64,000 nucleotides of DNA from Streptomyces sp. NBC_00289 (GTDB lineage Bacteria; Actinomycetota; Actinomycetes; Streptomycetales; Streptomycetaceae). Of this stretch, positions 1 to 8,164 are shown piece after piece. The position numbers and the translations under genes are program-made. The stretch is taken from contig NZ_CP108046.1 in assembly GCF_041435115.1 (NCBI RefSeq), positions 8,742,001-8,806,000 on the forward strand, read 5' to 3'. Every line of letters begins with the position of its first letter. Within the stretch, counting starts at the first letter, position 1. The notes under the pieces were generated by a model. It was not told the origin of the DNA and ran no database searches. It was given only the letters and a program-made list of their open reading frames with translations.

Positions 1-490
1 CCGCGAGGGGGCCGACGAGCTCGTAGGACTGCGGGCGGGCCACCCCGCCGGTCAGCACGATCTTGAACTGGGGCCGTACGGCGAGCTCGTTGGCGATGTT
101 GAGCGCATTGGTGACGATGGTCAGCGCGGGCGTGCCGGAGCCCAGGTCGCCGCGCACGGCCAGGGCCCGCGCGACCTCGGTGGTGGTCGTGCCGCCGGTC
201 AGCCCGACCGCCTCGCCGGGCGCGATCAGGGCGGCGACCGCCTTGGCGATGCGCTGCTTCTCGGTGGCGTGCCGGGCCGTCTTGTAGCGCAGCGGCAGCT
301 CGTACGACACCCCGTGCACGACCGCGCCGCCCCGGGTGCGCACCAGCATCTGCTGCTCGGCGAGCTGGTCGAGGTCACGCCGGATCGTCGCGGCGGAGAC
401 CTCCAGCTCGACGGCCGCCTCCTCCACGTCGAGCCGGCCGCGCTCTACGAGCAGGTCCAGCAGTTGCTTCCAGCGGGCGTCGCGCGACAT
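1..490 (-). CDS. DeoR-family transcriptional regulator (3' end outside window)
   Basis: Reading inward from the ATG at 490 gives an N-terminal winged helix with the DeoR recognition helix (SAATIRRDLDQLAEQ), then the start of the sugar-phosphate sensor domain (GLTGGTTTTEVARAL, IVTNALNIA, LTGGVARPQSYELVGP). DeoR proteins usually repress sugar catabolic genes and are released by a phosphorylated intermediate. It is divergent from the isomerase and aldolase genes at 626 and 1766, so it probably controls them; overlapping palindromes at 566-587 are its likely site. The C-terminus is cut off by the window edge. Confidence 0.9.
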   Translation of the reverse strand, partial: MSRDARWKQLLDLLVERGRLDVEEAAVELEVSAATIRRDLDQLAEQQMLVRTRGGAVVHGVSYELPLRYKTARHATEKQRIAKAVAALIAPGEAVGLTGGTTTTEVARALAVRGDLGSGTPALTIVTNALNIANELAVRPQFKIVLTGGVARPQSYELVGPLA

Positions 491-565
491 CCCCGCCCTC
501 CGTTCCTCGATCTCCCGGCGACCCTAGCGCACCCTCGTATCGCCCGGATGCTTGATTCTGCTCGA

Positions 566-587
566 AAGATAGCTATATCTTGCAAGA
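566..587. promoter_or_regulatory. Overlapping palindromes, likely DeoR operator
   Basis: In this divergent intergenic region, unusually AT-rich for the window, AAGATA-GCTA-TATCTT (566-581) has perfect 6-bp arms and overlaps a perfect 10-bp palindrome TCTTGCAAGA (578-587). It lies between the DeoR start (490) and the SIS isomerase start (626), where a repressor could control both directions. Assignment to this regulator is inference from position. Confidence 0.5.
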
Positions 588-625
588 ACGCGCATCATGA
601 ATCACCCACAGGGAGGGGTTCCGGC

Positions 626-1507
626 ATGACCCATGTCGAGGACGAGCTGGCCGGCCAGCCCGAATGCTGGATACGGGCCGCGTCGGAGGCGGCCCGGCAC
701 AGCGCCGCGCTGCCGGCGCCGGGGGAGCGGGTCGCGATCGTCGGCTGCGGCACCTCGTACTTCATGGCCCAGTCGGCGGCGGCGCTGCGCGAGGGCTCAG
801 GACAGGGCGAGACGGACGCCTTCGCCGCCTCGGAGTTCCCCCACGGCCGGCCGTACGACCGGGTCGTGGCCCTCACCCGCTCCGGCACCACCACCGAAGT
901 GCTCGAACTGCTCGGCCGGTTGCGGGGCCACACCCGGACGACCGCCGTCACCGCCGACCCCGGCACACCCGTCATGGCGGCCGCCGACGACCTCGTCGTA
1001 CTCGACTACGCCGACGAACGGTCCGTCGTCCAGACCCGGTTCGCGACCACCGCCCTGACCCTGCTCCGCGCCCATCTGGGGCTGCACACCGACGACGTCG
1101 TCGCCGACGCCCGCACCGCGCTCGCGGCCGACCTGCCCGAAGGGCTCCTCGCCTGCACGCAGTTCACCTTCCTCGGCCGCGGCTGGACCGTCGGCCTGGC
1201 CAGCGAGGCGGGGCTGAAGATGCGCGAGGCCTCACTCGCGTGGACCGAGGCCTACCCGGCGATGGAGTACCGGCACGGCCCCATCAGCGTCACCACCCAC
1301 GGCACCGCCACCTGGATGTTCGGCCCGGCACCGGACGGGCTGGCCCAACAGGTACGGGACACCGGCGCCCTGTGGGTGGCCGGCGGCCTCGACCCGCTCG
1401 CCGAACTGGTCCGCGTCCAACGGCTCGCGATCGCCCTGGCCGACGCCCGCGGCCTCGACCCGGACCGACCACGCCACCTCACCCGCTCGGTGATCCTCGC
1501 CCCCTGA
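626..1507 (+). CDS. SIS-domain sugar-phosphate isomerase (AgaS-like)
   Basis: A 293-aa protein with two SIS domains of the GlmS-C/AgaS type: IVGCGTSYFMAQ and ALTRSGTTTEVLE are the phosphosugar-binding segments of the first, FLGRGWTVGLASEAGLKMREA and AYPAMEYRHGPIS those of the second. AgaS-type enzymes isomerise or deaminate amino-sugar or ketose/aldose 6-phosphates in the cytosol. The ATG at 626 is preceded by GGGAGG at 611-616; the frame is open much further upstream but runs across the divergent promoter. The neighbours (DeoR regulator, class II aldolase) fit a GalNAc/tagatose-like route. Exact substrate is not readable from the sequence. Confidence 0.85.
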   Translation: MTHVEDELAGQPECWIRAASEAARHSAALPAPGERVAIVGCGTSYFMAQSAAALREGSGQGETDAFAASEFPHGRPYDRVVALTRSGTTTEVLELLGRLRGHTRTTAVTADPGTPVMAAADDLVVLDYADERSVVQTRFATTALTLLRAHLGLHTDDVVADARTALAADLPEGLLACTQFTFLGRGWTVGLASEAGLKMREASLAWTEAYPAMEYRHGPISVTTHGTATWMFGPAPDGLAQQVRDTGALWVAGGLDPLAELVRVQRLAIALADARGLDPDRPRHLTRSVILAP

Positions 1508-1563
1508 CGCGGGGATCGGGAACGCCGGCACCCGGCCGGGGGCGACCCTCGCGGGCCGTGCCC

Positions 1564-1623
1564 GCCGGGGCCCGGCCCGCTGGGGCCGCGTCCGCCGGGG
1601 CCGCGTCCGCGGGGTCCGTGTCC
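1564..1623. repeat. Four degenerate 15-bp tandem repeats
   Basis: Four consecutive 15-bp units resembling GCCGGGGCCGCGTCC start at 1564, 1579, 1594 and 1609, in the gap between the isomerase and aldolase genes. Units two and three differ at one base; the others are more diverged. They sit outside the coding sequences and look like slippage-prone GC-rich spacer. Confidence 0.6.
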
Positions 1624-1765
1624 GCCGGCAGGTGCGCCCCGGGGGCGGCTCCACCGGAGTCGGCCCCGGCCGCCGCACCACCTGGACCACCCCCGGGCGT
1701 CCAAGCCGGCCGGACCGCTGCCGACCCCCGCCCGAAATCCCTCCGGACTCTCGGAAAGGACAGCC

Positions 1766-2650
1766 GTGCCCCTCGCGACCACCGGCGAGCTCGTCACCCG
1801 TGCCGCCGCGGCCCGCTCCGCCGTCGCCGCCTTCAACATCATCACCCTGGAGCACGTCGAGGCCGTCATCGCCGGCGCCGAGACCGTCGGCGCGCCCGTC
1901 GTCCTCCAGGTCAGCGAGAACGCGGTCGCGTTCCGTCACGGACGGCTGCTCCCGCTCGCCCGCGCCGCGGTCGCCGCCGCCGAACGCGCGGCCGTACCCG
2001 TGGCGTTGCACCTCGACCACGTACAGAGCGACGCCCTGCTGCGTCAGGCGGCGGACGCCGGGTTCGGCTCGGTGATGTACGACGCGGCCCGCCTGCCGTA
2101 CGCGGACAACCTCGCGGCGACCCGGGCCGCCGCCGACTGGGCCCACGCCCACGGACTGTGGATCGAGGCCGAGTTGGGGCAGGTGGGCGGCAAACACGGT
2201 GAGCCGCCGCTCGACGCCCACGCGGCCGGAGCCCGCACCGACCCCGCCGAGGCCCGCGCCTTCGTCGCCGACTCCGGTGTGGACGCCCTCGCCGTCGCCA
2301 TCGGCAGCAGCCACGCCATGACCACCCGCACCGCCGCCCTCGACCACGCTCTCCTGAAGCGCCTGACGGGAGCCCTGAACGTACCGCTCGTGCTGCACGG
2401 CTCCTCCGGCGTACCGGACGACGAACTGGCCGCGGCCGTCGCGAACGGCATCACGAAGGTGAACGTCGGCACCGCCCTGAACATCGCCATGACCGGCGCC
2501 GTCAGGGAGTTCCTCGCCGCCCACCCCGCGGCGGTCGACTCGCGCACCTATCTGGGCGCGGGCCGGGAGGCGATGGTGCGGACGGTCGCGGGAATCATCC
2601 GGGTGCTCGACCGGGCGGATGTCGGACGCGGCGGCCCGGCTATTCCCTGA
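1766..2650 (+). CDS. Class II ketose-bisphosphate aldolase (KbaY/GatY/FbaA-like)
   Basis: A 294-aa protein of class II aldolase length. AAFNIITLEHVEAVI, ALHLDHVQ (zinc ligand and catalytic Asp region), GFGSVMYDAA, IEAELGQVGG, LVLHGSSGVPDDEL and ITKVNVGTALNIA match the conserved blocks of the zinc-dependent tagatose-/fructose-bisphosphate aldolases. It would cleave a ketose 1,6-bisphosphate to DHAP and an aldehyde. It follows the SIS isomerase on the same strand after a 258-bp spacer, with GGAAAGGA upstream of the ATG, and its 3' end overlaps the convergent methyltransferase gene by 11 bp. Specificity (tagatose or fructose) is not decided. Confidence 0.88.
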   Translation: MPLATTGELVTRAAAARSAVAAFNIITLEHVEAVIAGAETVGAPVVLQVSENAVAFRHGRLLPLARAAVAAAERAAVPVALHLDHVQSDALLRQAADAGFGSVMYDAARLPYADNLAATRAAADWAHAHGLWIEAELGQVGGKHGEPPLDAHAAGARTDPAEARAFVADSGVDALAVAIGSSHAMTTRTAALDHALLKRLTGALNVPLVLHGSSGVPDDELAAAVANGITKVNVGTALNIAMTGAVREFLAAHPAAVDSRTYLGAGREAMVRTVAGIIRVLDRADVGRGGPAIP

Positions 2651-3785
2651 CCGCCCTCAGCACCACGAACTTCGGGTCACCGGCGACCAGTTGACAGTTG
2701 CCGAACAGGCGCCGCAACGTGACGTGGTACCCGAGGTGGCGGTTGCCGATCACCCACAGCTCGCCGCCGGGACCGAGCGCGCGCCGGGCCCCGGTGAACA
2801 TCCGCCACGCCGTCGCGTCGGTGGTCGCCTGGTGCGAGTGGAACGGCGGGTTGGTGAGCACGAGATCGACGCTGCCGTCCGGCACCCCCTCCAGTCCGTC
2901 CCCGACCCGGAACCCGGCCTGCGCGGGCGCGCCGCTCGCCCTGTACGTCGCCTCCGCCGAGGCCACCGCCTGGAACGACTCGTCCACGAACAGCACCTCG
3001 GCCCCGGGATCGGCCAGCGCCAGGGCCGTACCGACGACGCCGTTGCCGCACCCCAGGTCCACGACCCGCCGGGCGCCCCGGTCGTCCGGCAGGTGCCGCA
3101 GGAAGAACCGGGTGCCGATGTCGAGCCGGTCGGCACAGAAGACGCCCGCGTGGTTGACGACGGTGCGCCCCGAGACGGGACCGATGTCCTGGGGAAGCCG
3201 GTAGCTGTACGGCCACGGGTTGGCCTCCCGCGGCCGTTCGGGCTCGGGGGAGCAGAAGATCAGCCGGGCCTTCTTCTCGGCGAGCGAGGTGCGGGTCGGG
3301 CCGAGGATCCGCTCGAACAGCTTCAGCGTCGAGGTGTGGATCTCCTTGACCATCCCGGTGCCCACGACGACCGTGCCCGCGTGCACGGCGGGCGCCAGCC
3401 GCAGCAGCTGGTCCTCCAGGAGCGCCAGGCTCTTCGGCACCCGGACCAGGAGTACGTCGATCCGGCCGGGCGGCGCGTCCTGCGTGGTGAGCAGCTCCAC
3501 CGTGGCCGGGTCCACTCCGGCCCGCGCGAGATTGGCCCGGGTGGCCTCCTGGGTGAGGTGGGAGTCGGTGATCTGCACCGGCCGGTGCGCCGCGAGCGCC
3601 GTGACCAGCGCTCCCCAGCGGTCCCCGAGCACGACGACCGTGCCGGACAGCGGGACTCCCTCGTCCGCGAGATGCCGAAGCAGGTACTCGTCGGAGGCGT
3701 CCCAGGCGCGCAGCCTCTCGCGCGGGTCCTCGGGGAAGCGGATCGGCTCGAGCTCGCCCCAGGGCGTCGTCATACGGTCGTTCAT
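2640..3785 (-). CDS. rlmG: RlmG/RsmC-type rRNA guanine-N2 methyltransferase
   Basis: A 381-aa protein with the two-domain layout of RlmG/RsmC: a degenerate N-terminal methyltransferase fold and a C-terminal catalytic domain with the SAM motif VVDLGCGNGVVGTALAL, the acidic loop LFVDES, and the N2-guanine methyltransferase tetrapeptide in LVLTNPPFHSHQAT. The family makes m2G on rRNA in the cytosol (RlmG: 23S G1835). The ATG at 3785 and one at 3773 are both possible starts. Convergent with the aldolase and divergent from alkB. RsmC versus RlmG is not settled from sequence alone; length favours RlmG. Confidence 0.82.
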   Translation of the reverse strand: MNDRMTTPWGELEPIRFPEDPRERLRAWDASDEYLLRHLADEGVPLSGTVVVLGDRWGALVTALAAHRPVQITDSHLTQEATRANLARAGVDPATVELLTTQDAPPGRIDVLLVRVPKSLALLEDQLLRLAPAVHAGTVVVGTGMVKEIHTSTLKLFERILGPTRTSLAEKKARLIFCSPEPERPREANPWPYSYRLPQDIGPVSGRTVVNHAGVFCADRLDIGTRFFLRHLPDDRGARRVVDLGCGNGVVGTALALADPGAEVLFVDESFQAVASAEATYRASGAPAQAGFRVGDGLEGVPDGSVDLVLTNPPFHSHQATTDATAWRMFTGARRALGPGGELWVIGNRHLGYHVTLRRLFGNCQLVAGDPKFVVLRAVRE

Positions 3786-3840
3786 CGTGCGTCAAGGCTA
3801 GCCGAGGCCGGCTCACGGGCCGTCGCCCGCACAGGTCGGG

Positions 3841-3846
3841 CAGGAT
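3841..3846 (+). promoter_or_regulatory. -10-like CAGGAT, possible leaderless start of alkB-like gene
   Basis: CAGGAT lies seven nucleotides before the ATG at 3854, the spacing at which transcription would begin at or next to the start codon. No distinct -35 was identified. Confidence 0.35.
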
Positions 3847-3853
3847 GGGAGAC

Positions 3854-4504
3854 ATGGACGCCGAGCTGTTCCCCCGGGCCCGCGCGCCGATCGCCCCCGG
3901 CGCGGTGCACCTGCCGGACTGGCTGGACGCCGGGTCGCAGCGGGAGCTGCTGGAGTCCTGCCGGCAGTGGGCCCGCCCCCCGGCCGGACTGCGCACGGTC
4001 CGCACGCCCGGCGGTGGCACGATGACCGCCCGCCAGGTCTGTCTGGGCCGGCACTGGTACCCGTACGGCTACGCCGCCACCGTCGTCGACGGCGACGGCA
4101 GCCCGGTCAAGCCCTTCCCGGCATGGCTGGGCGCACTCGGCCGCCGCGCGGTGACCGACGCGCTCGGGGCGGAGGCGGTGTCGGCAGCGCCGTACGACAT
4201 CGCACTGATCAACTTCTACGACGGTGACGCCCGCATGGGCATGCACCGGGACAGCGACGAGAAGTCCGCCGCACCGGTGGTCTCCCTGAGTCTCGGGGAC
4301 ACCTGCGTCTTCCGCTTCGGCAACCCCGAGACGCGCGGCCGGCCGTACACGGACGTCGAACTGCGCAGCGGGGACCTGTTCGTGTTCGGGGGCCCGTCCC
4401 GGCTCGCCCACCACGGTGTGCCGCGAGTGCACGGGGGCACCGCGCCGCCCGAGTTGGGGCTCACCGGACGGTTGAACATCACTCTCCGAGTGAGCGGACT
4501 GTAG
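3854..4504 (+). CDS. alkB: AlkB-like Fe(II)/2-oxoglutarate dioxygenase (alkylated DNA repair)
   Basis: About 216 aa, normal for AlkB. The nucleotide-recognition lid is followed by INFYDGDARMGMHRDSDE (Fe ligands His and Asp of HxD), SLGDTCVFRFG, GDLFVFGGPSRLAHHGV (third Fe ligand His) and RLNITLRV (Arg pair binding 2-oxoglutarate). AlkB removes 1-methyladenine and 3-methylcytosine from DNA by oxidative demethylation. An in-frame ATG at 3845 would add three residues; 3854 fits the leaderless geometry seen elsewhere in the window. It is divergent from the rRNA methyltransferase. No adaptive-response regulator is adjacent. Confidence 0.9.
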   Translation: MDAELFPRARAPIAPGAVHLPDWLDAGSQRELLESCRQWARPPAGLRTVRTPGGGTMTARQVCLGRHWYPYGYAATVVDGDGSPVKPFPAWLGALGRRAVTDALGAEAVSAAPYDIALINFYDGDARMGMHRDSDEKSAAPVVSLSLGDTCVFRFGNPETRGRPYTDVELRSGDLFVFGGPSRLAHHGVPRVHGGTAPPELGLTGRLNITLRVSGL

Positions 4505-4552
4505 GTCGCGGCGGCGGCCACGCACACTGCGGATCATGGGAGACTCGGCCTC

Positions 4553-5797
4553 ATGAGCGGCAAGGCGGACCCCCGGACGACGGGGGAAGGGACCACCTCG
4601 AGGGCGCGGTTGGACCGTGGGCGCGGAGCGCTCGGTCCCGCGCTGGAGCTCGTGCACACCGGTCGCGCGCCGACCCGCGCCGTGCTCACCGCCGAGCTCG
4701 GCGTGACCCGGGCGACGGCCGGCGCGGTCGCCGCCGAACTGGAGGCGCTGGGCCTGATCCGGGTCGACGCCCGGCCCGGCGCGGCCGCCGGTTCGCAGGG
4801 GCGCCCCTCGCACCGGCTCGCGGTCGCCGAGGACGGCCCGGTCGTCCTCGCCGCGCAGGTGCACGCCGACGGGTTCCGGGCCGCGCTGGTCGGCCTGGGC
4901 GGCCGGATCGTCGCCACCGCACCCGGCTGCGAGACCGTCGACGCCGACCCGGCGAAGGTCCTCGGGTCCGTCGTGGAGGCCGGCGCCGAACTGCTGCACA
5001 CGACCGGGCGGCGCTGCGTCGGCGCCGGACTCGCCGTGCCGTCGGCGGTCGCCGAACCGGACGGACTCGCCCTCAACCCGCTGCACCTGGCCTGGCCCGT
5101 GGGAGCCCCGGTGCGCCGGATCTTCGCCGAGTGCGTGCGCGCGGCCGGGATCACCGGTCCGGCCTTCGCGGGCAACGACGTCAACCTCGCCGCGCTCGCC
5201 GAGCACCGGCACGGCGCGGGCCGTGGCGCCCGGGACCTGCTGTGCGTGGCCACCGGGCACCGCGGGGTGGGCGGCGCGCTGGTGCTGGACGGGCGCCTGC
5301 ACACGGGCAGTTCGGGCCTGGCGCTGGAGGTCGGCCACCTCACCGTCAGCCCCGAGGGCCGCCCCTGCCACTGCGGCAGCCGCGGCTGCCTCGACGTCGA
5401 GGCCGACCCACTGGCCCTGCTCACGGCCGCCGGACGCGATCCCGGCCCCGAGATGTCCCTGCTCCGGCAGGCCGACGAGCTGATCCGGGGCCACTTCGAC
5501 GACCCGGCCGTCCGCACCGCCGTCGAGGCCCTGATCGACCGGCTCGGCCTCGGACTCGCCGGTCTGGTCAACATCCTCAACCCTGACCGCATCATCCTCG
5601 GCGGGCTGCACCGCACGCTCCTCGACGCCGACCCGGACCGCCTGCGCGCGGTCGTCGCCGACCGCAGTCTGTGGGGGCAGAGCGGCGGCGTACCCATCCT
5701 CGCGTGCACGCTGGACCACAACAGCCTGGTGGGGGCGGCCGAACTGGCGTGGCAGCCGGTGCTGGACGATCCGCTGGGGGCGCTGAGCGGTGGGTGA
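4553..5797 (+). CDS. ROK-family transcriptional regulator
   Basis: A 414-aa protein: an N-terminal winged helix (about 30-80; TRAVLTAELGVTRATAGAVAAELEALGLI) fused to a ROK sugar-kinase fold. The kinase part has FAGNDVNLAALAEH, LEVGHLTV and the zinc motif GRPCHCGSRGCLDVEADP; the last normally reads GCLE in this family, so GCLD is a mild deviation. Domain order is that of NagC/XylR-type repressors, not free glucokinases. It overlaps the downstream Nudix gene by 8 bp, so the pair is probably co-transcribed. The ligand is unknown; the RpiB-like gene nearby suggests a sugar. Confidence 0.88.
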   Translation: MSGKADPRTTGEGTTSRARLDRGRGALGPALELVHTGRAPTRAVLTAELGVTRATAGAVAAELEALGLIRVDARPGAAAGSQGRPSHRLAVAEDGPVVLAAQVHADGFRAALVGLGGRIVATAPGCETVDADPAKVLGSVVEAGAELLHTTGRRCVGAGLAVPSAVAEPDGLALNPLHLAWPVGAPVRRIFAECVRAAGITGPAFAGNDVNLAALAEHRHGAGRGARDLLCVATGHRGVGGALVLDGRLHTGSSGLALEVGHLTVSPEGRPCHCGSRGCLDVEADPLALLTAAGRDPGPEMSLLRQADELIRGHFDDPAVRTAVEALIDRLGLGLAGLVNILNPDRIILGGLHRTLLDADPDRLRAVVADRSLWGQSGGVPILACTLDHNSLVGAAELAWQPVLDDPLGALSGG

Positions 5798-6524
5798 ACG
5801 ACCGCCGGGGCCCGACGGCATGGACCTGCTGGAGCCCGACCGGCTGCGTCTGGTCGAGGTGGCGGCACCGTCGCTGGAGGCGGCGGAGCGGGCGGCCATG
5901 AACCGCGCGTGGGACGACGCGGTCGGCGCCAACCCGAGCCTCTTCGACGGACCGGTGGCGGTCTGCGCGGGCCTGGACCGGGACGGGCCACGCGGTCTGG
6001 TCGTCTCCTGGTCCCGCACCACCTACCGGTACTTCGCCCTGCGCCGGGTACCGGGCGCCACCTCGCTGCGGTCCCTCTTCGTGAGCGTCGTACAGCCCAC
6101 GGACGACGGACGCGTCCTGGTGGGGCGGATGTCCCCGTCCACCTCCGCTCCCGGCCGCTGGCAGTTCCCCGGCGGTTCGGTCGAACCGCCCCGCGGTCGC
6201 GCCCCCCTCGACGAGGCCGCGCTGCGCCGGCACGCCGCCCTGGAGCTGGCCGAGGAGACGGGCGTCGACGGACCGCCCGAGGAGCTCACCCGTTGCCTGG
6301 TCACCCACTCCGCGAGCGGGCAGGTCGGGGTCCACTACCTCGCGCCGGGCAGGCCGGAGTCACTGCTGCGCGAGCGGTTCGCGGCCCTCGTGGCCGCGGA
6401 GACGGCGAGGGGGCGTGACCCGGAGTTCGACGAGTTCGCCCTGATCGGCTCCCCGGCCGAGCTGCCTCGCCTCCCGGGCCCCCACGTGGCCTACCTCGAA
6501 GCCGTCGTCAGCCGCCACACCTGA
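5790..6524 (+). CDS. Nudix hydrolase with N-terminal extension
   Basis: A 244-aa protein starting at GTG 5790 inside the end of the ROK gene, with GGGGGCG upstream. The Nudix box runs from GGSVEPPRGR to LELAEETGVDG, keeping the REx2EExGU core as LELAEETG, but Arg before the glutamates is replaced. The roughly 90-residue N-terminal part (MNRAWDDAVGANPSLFDGPVAVC, then a beta-rich segment) is a separate domain seen in some actinobacterial Nudix proteins. It would hydrolyse a nucleoside-diphosphate-linked substrate; which one cannot be told. Confidence 0.8.
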   Translation: MGERPPGPDGMDLLEPDRLRLVEVAAPSLEAAERAAMNRAWDDAVGANPSLFDGPVAVCAGLDRDGPRGLVVSWSRTTYRYFALRRVPGATSLRSLFVSVVQPTDDGRVLVGRMSPSTSAPGRWQFPGGSVEPPRGRAPLDEAALRRHAALELAEETGVDGPPEELTRCLVTHSASGQVGVHYLAPGRPESLLRERFAALVAAETARGRDPEFDEFALIGSPAELPRLPGPHVAYLEAVVSRHT

Positions 6525-6635
6525 CCGGACCCACACCCTCTCGGTGGTCGCCGGAATCCGCGTCCGGGGTGAACCGGACGCCCCGTCGCGCGGCTCCCGG
6601 CGGTGCGGGCCGGAGTCTGCCTGAGCCGCGCCGAG

Positions 6636-6641
6636 TAGGCT
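6636..6641 (+). promoter_or_regulatory. -10-like TAGGCT, possible leaderless start
   Basis: TAGGCT is followed by six nucleotides and then the ATG at 6648. This matches the spacing at 27299, 30119, 31797 and 32331. No convincing -35 was seen. Confidence 0.4.
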
Positions 6642-6647
6642 CGGGGC

Positions 6648-7103
6648 ATGCGGATCTCCGTTTCCTCGGACATGGACGAACCAGTGGCCCGTTCCCTCGT
6701 CGCGGAGCTGCGCGGCCGCGGCCACGAGGTGGCGACGCACGGGGCGCTGAACCCCGGCGACGACCCCCGGTGGGCCGCGTGCTCCCAGGCCGCGGCCGGT
6801 GAGGTCGCCGCCGGGACGGCGGACCAGGCGGTCGTGTGCTGCTGGACCGGCACGGGCGCCTCGATCGCCGCCAACAAGGTGCCCGGCGTACGCGCGGCCC
6901 TGTGCACGGACGCGTACACGGCGGACGGCGCCCGCCGCTGGAACGACGCCAACGTCCTGGCCCTCAGCCTGCGCCTGACGTCCGAGCCCCTGCTCAAGGA
7001 GATCCTCGACGCCTGGTTCGCCGCCGAGGCGAGCGAGGACACCGGGGACCGGGAGAACGTGGCGCACGTGGGACGGCAGGACTCCGCCAGGACCATTCGG
7101 TGA
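6648..7103 (+). CDS. RpiB/LacA/LacB-family sugar-phosphate isomerase
   Basis: A 151-aa protein of RpiB family length. It has ISVSSDMDEPVARSLVAELRGRGHEV (phosphate-binding N-terminus), VCCWTGTGASIAANKVPGVRAALC (family signature with the catalytic-region Cys) and RRWNDANVLALSLRL. Members interconvert aldose and ketose phosphates such as ribose 5-phosphate or galactose 6-phosphate. In this copy the first conserved block reads SSDMDE where typical RpiB has a GSDHAG-like sequence. The actual substrate is open. Downstream gene is convergent. Confidence 0.82.
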   Translation: MRISVSSDMDEPVARSLVAELRGRGHEVATHGALNPGDDPRWAACSQAAAGEVAAGTADQAVVCCWTGTGASIAANKVPGVRAALCTDAYTADGARRWNDANVLALSLRLTSEPLLKEILDAWFAAEASEDTGDRENVAHVGRQDSARTIR

Positions 7104-7243
7104 CTCACCGGAACGGGCTGCCTGCCCGCACCGGGGCCCGCGGCCCGTCGCGGGAGGCGGTCGCGCACGGGGCCGGTCCGTGACCGGGTGACGTGCCGGC
7201 GGTTCTCCTGTCGGGTCGCGTTCCGGATCGCATCCGGGCCGGG

Positions 7244-8164
7244 TCAGCGCGCGGGTTCGGGCCAGTCCACGGCGAAGGCGCGGCCCGGGTTGTCCGTGAG
7301 GACGCGTCGTACGAGGTCCTCGCCCACGGCGAGGGCGAGCCGCGGCCGCACCCGCCGCAGCAGGTACGGCATCCCGGGCCCCTCGGCGACCGAGCGGGCC
7401 GCCGCGGTCGTGGTGTCGCCGCCGAGCAGGAGGCGGTCGCCGTGGCCCGCGTCGGCCAGGGCCCGTACGGCGTCCGGCATCCGCCAGTCGGTGGCGTGAT
7501 GGGCGCGGGAGGGGCCGTCGAAAGCCAGGTAGCAGCCCGTCTCGGCGGCCTGGCGGTGCACCGCGAAGTCGGGGGAGCGGTTGAGGTGCCCGAGGATCAC
7601 CCGGTGCCGTGGCACACCCAACTCGCCGCACAGCAGGTCCAGTACGTCCAGGGCGGCGGTCCCCAGTTCGAGGTGGACGGCGACGGGCGCTCCCGTCGCG
7701 TGGTGGGCCTCGGCCGCCGCGGTCGTGGTCCACCGGGCGTGCGGGTCGAGGGTGTGGAAGCCGCCCGCCACCTTGACGAGTCCGGCCCGCACTCCCGAGG
7801 CGCCGATGCCCTCGGTCAGTTCACGGACGAACACCTCGGCGAGCCTGCCGCGCAGCCCGCGCAGCGTCCCCTCGTCGTAGTGGACCGCCTGGTGAAGGCC
7901 CGTCGCCGTCACCAGGTGCACGCCGGTCTCCCGCGCCAGTGGGGGCAGGTCGGCGGCGCGCCGCCCCAGTCCGTACGGCGTCCACTGCACCACGGCGCCG
8001 CCGCCCAGCGCGTGGAACGCGGCGAGCTCGGCCCGTGCCGCGGACACGGAGCGCAGCTCCTGACCGGGCAGCCGGGGAGAGCCGAAGAACAGGTGGTCGT
8101 GCGCGTCGCACACGCCCAGTTGCTCCGGAGGCACATCTCCGAGCACCGTACGGACTCGGCTCAC
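7244..8164 (-). CDS. Phosphotriesterase-family metal-dependent hydrolase
   Basis: About 306 aa of amidohydrolase-type TIM barrel: VCDAHDHLFFGSP (HxH-like first metal pair), AGLVKVAGGF, VAVHLELG, VILGHLNRSPD and LLLGGDTTTA (last metal Asp). This is the phosphotriesterase/lactonase-like branch. The expected carbamylated Lys would be the one in GLVKVA. The GTG at 8164 shares four bases (GTGA) with the stop of the DUF4865 gene, indicating translational coupling; a GTG one codon earlier is equivalent. It is the last gene of a TetR - DUF4865 - hydrolase operon. Natural substrate (lactone or organophosphate) unknown. Confidence 0.8.
   Translation of the reverse strand: MSRVRTVLGDVPPEQLGVCDAHDHLFFGSPRLPGQELRSVSAARAELAAFHALGGGAVVQWTPYGLGRRAADLPPLARETGVHLVTATGLHQAVHYDEGTLRGLRGRLAEVFVRELTEGIGASGVRAGLVKVAGGFHTLDPHARWTTTAAAEAHHATGAPVAVHLELGTAALDVLDLLCGELGVPRHRVILGHLNRSPDFAVHRQAAETGCYLAFDGPSRAHHATDWRMPDAVRALADAGHGDRLLLGGDTTTAAARSVAEGPGMPYLLRRVRPRLALAVGEDLVRRVLTDNPGRAFAVDWPEPAR

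Noticed and set aside
664..2202. 512-codon plus-strand frame across the isomerase-aldolase locus
   Set aside because: It crosses two well-supported genes and their spacer out of frame with both, with no recognisable motif.
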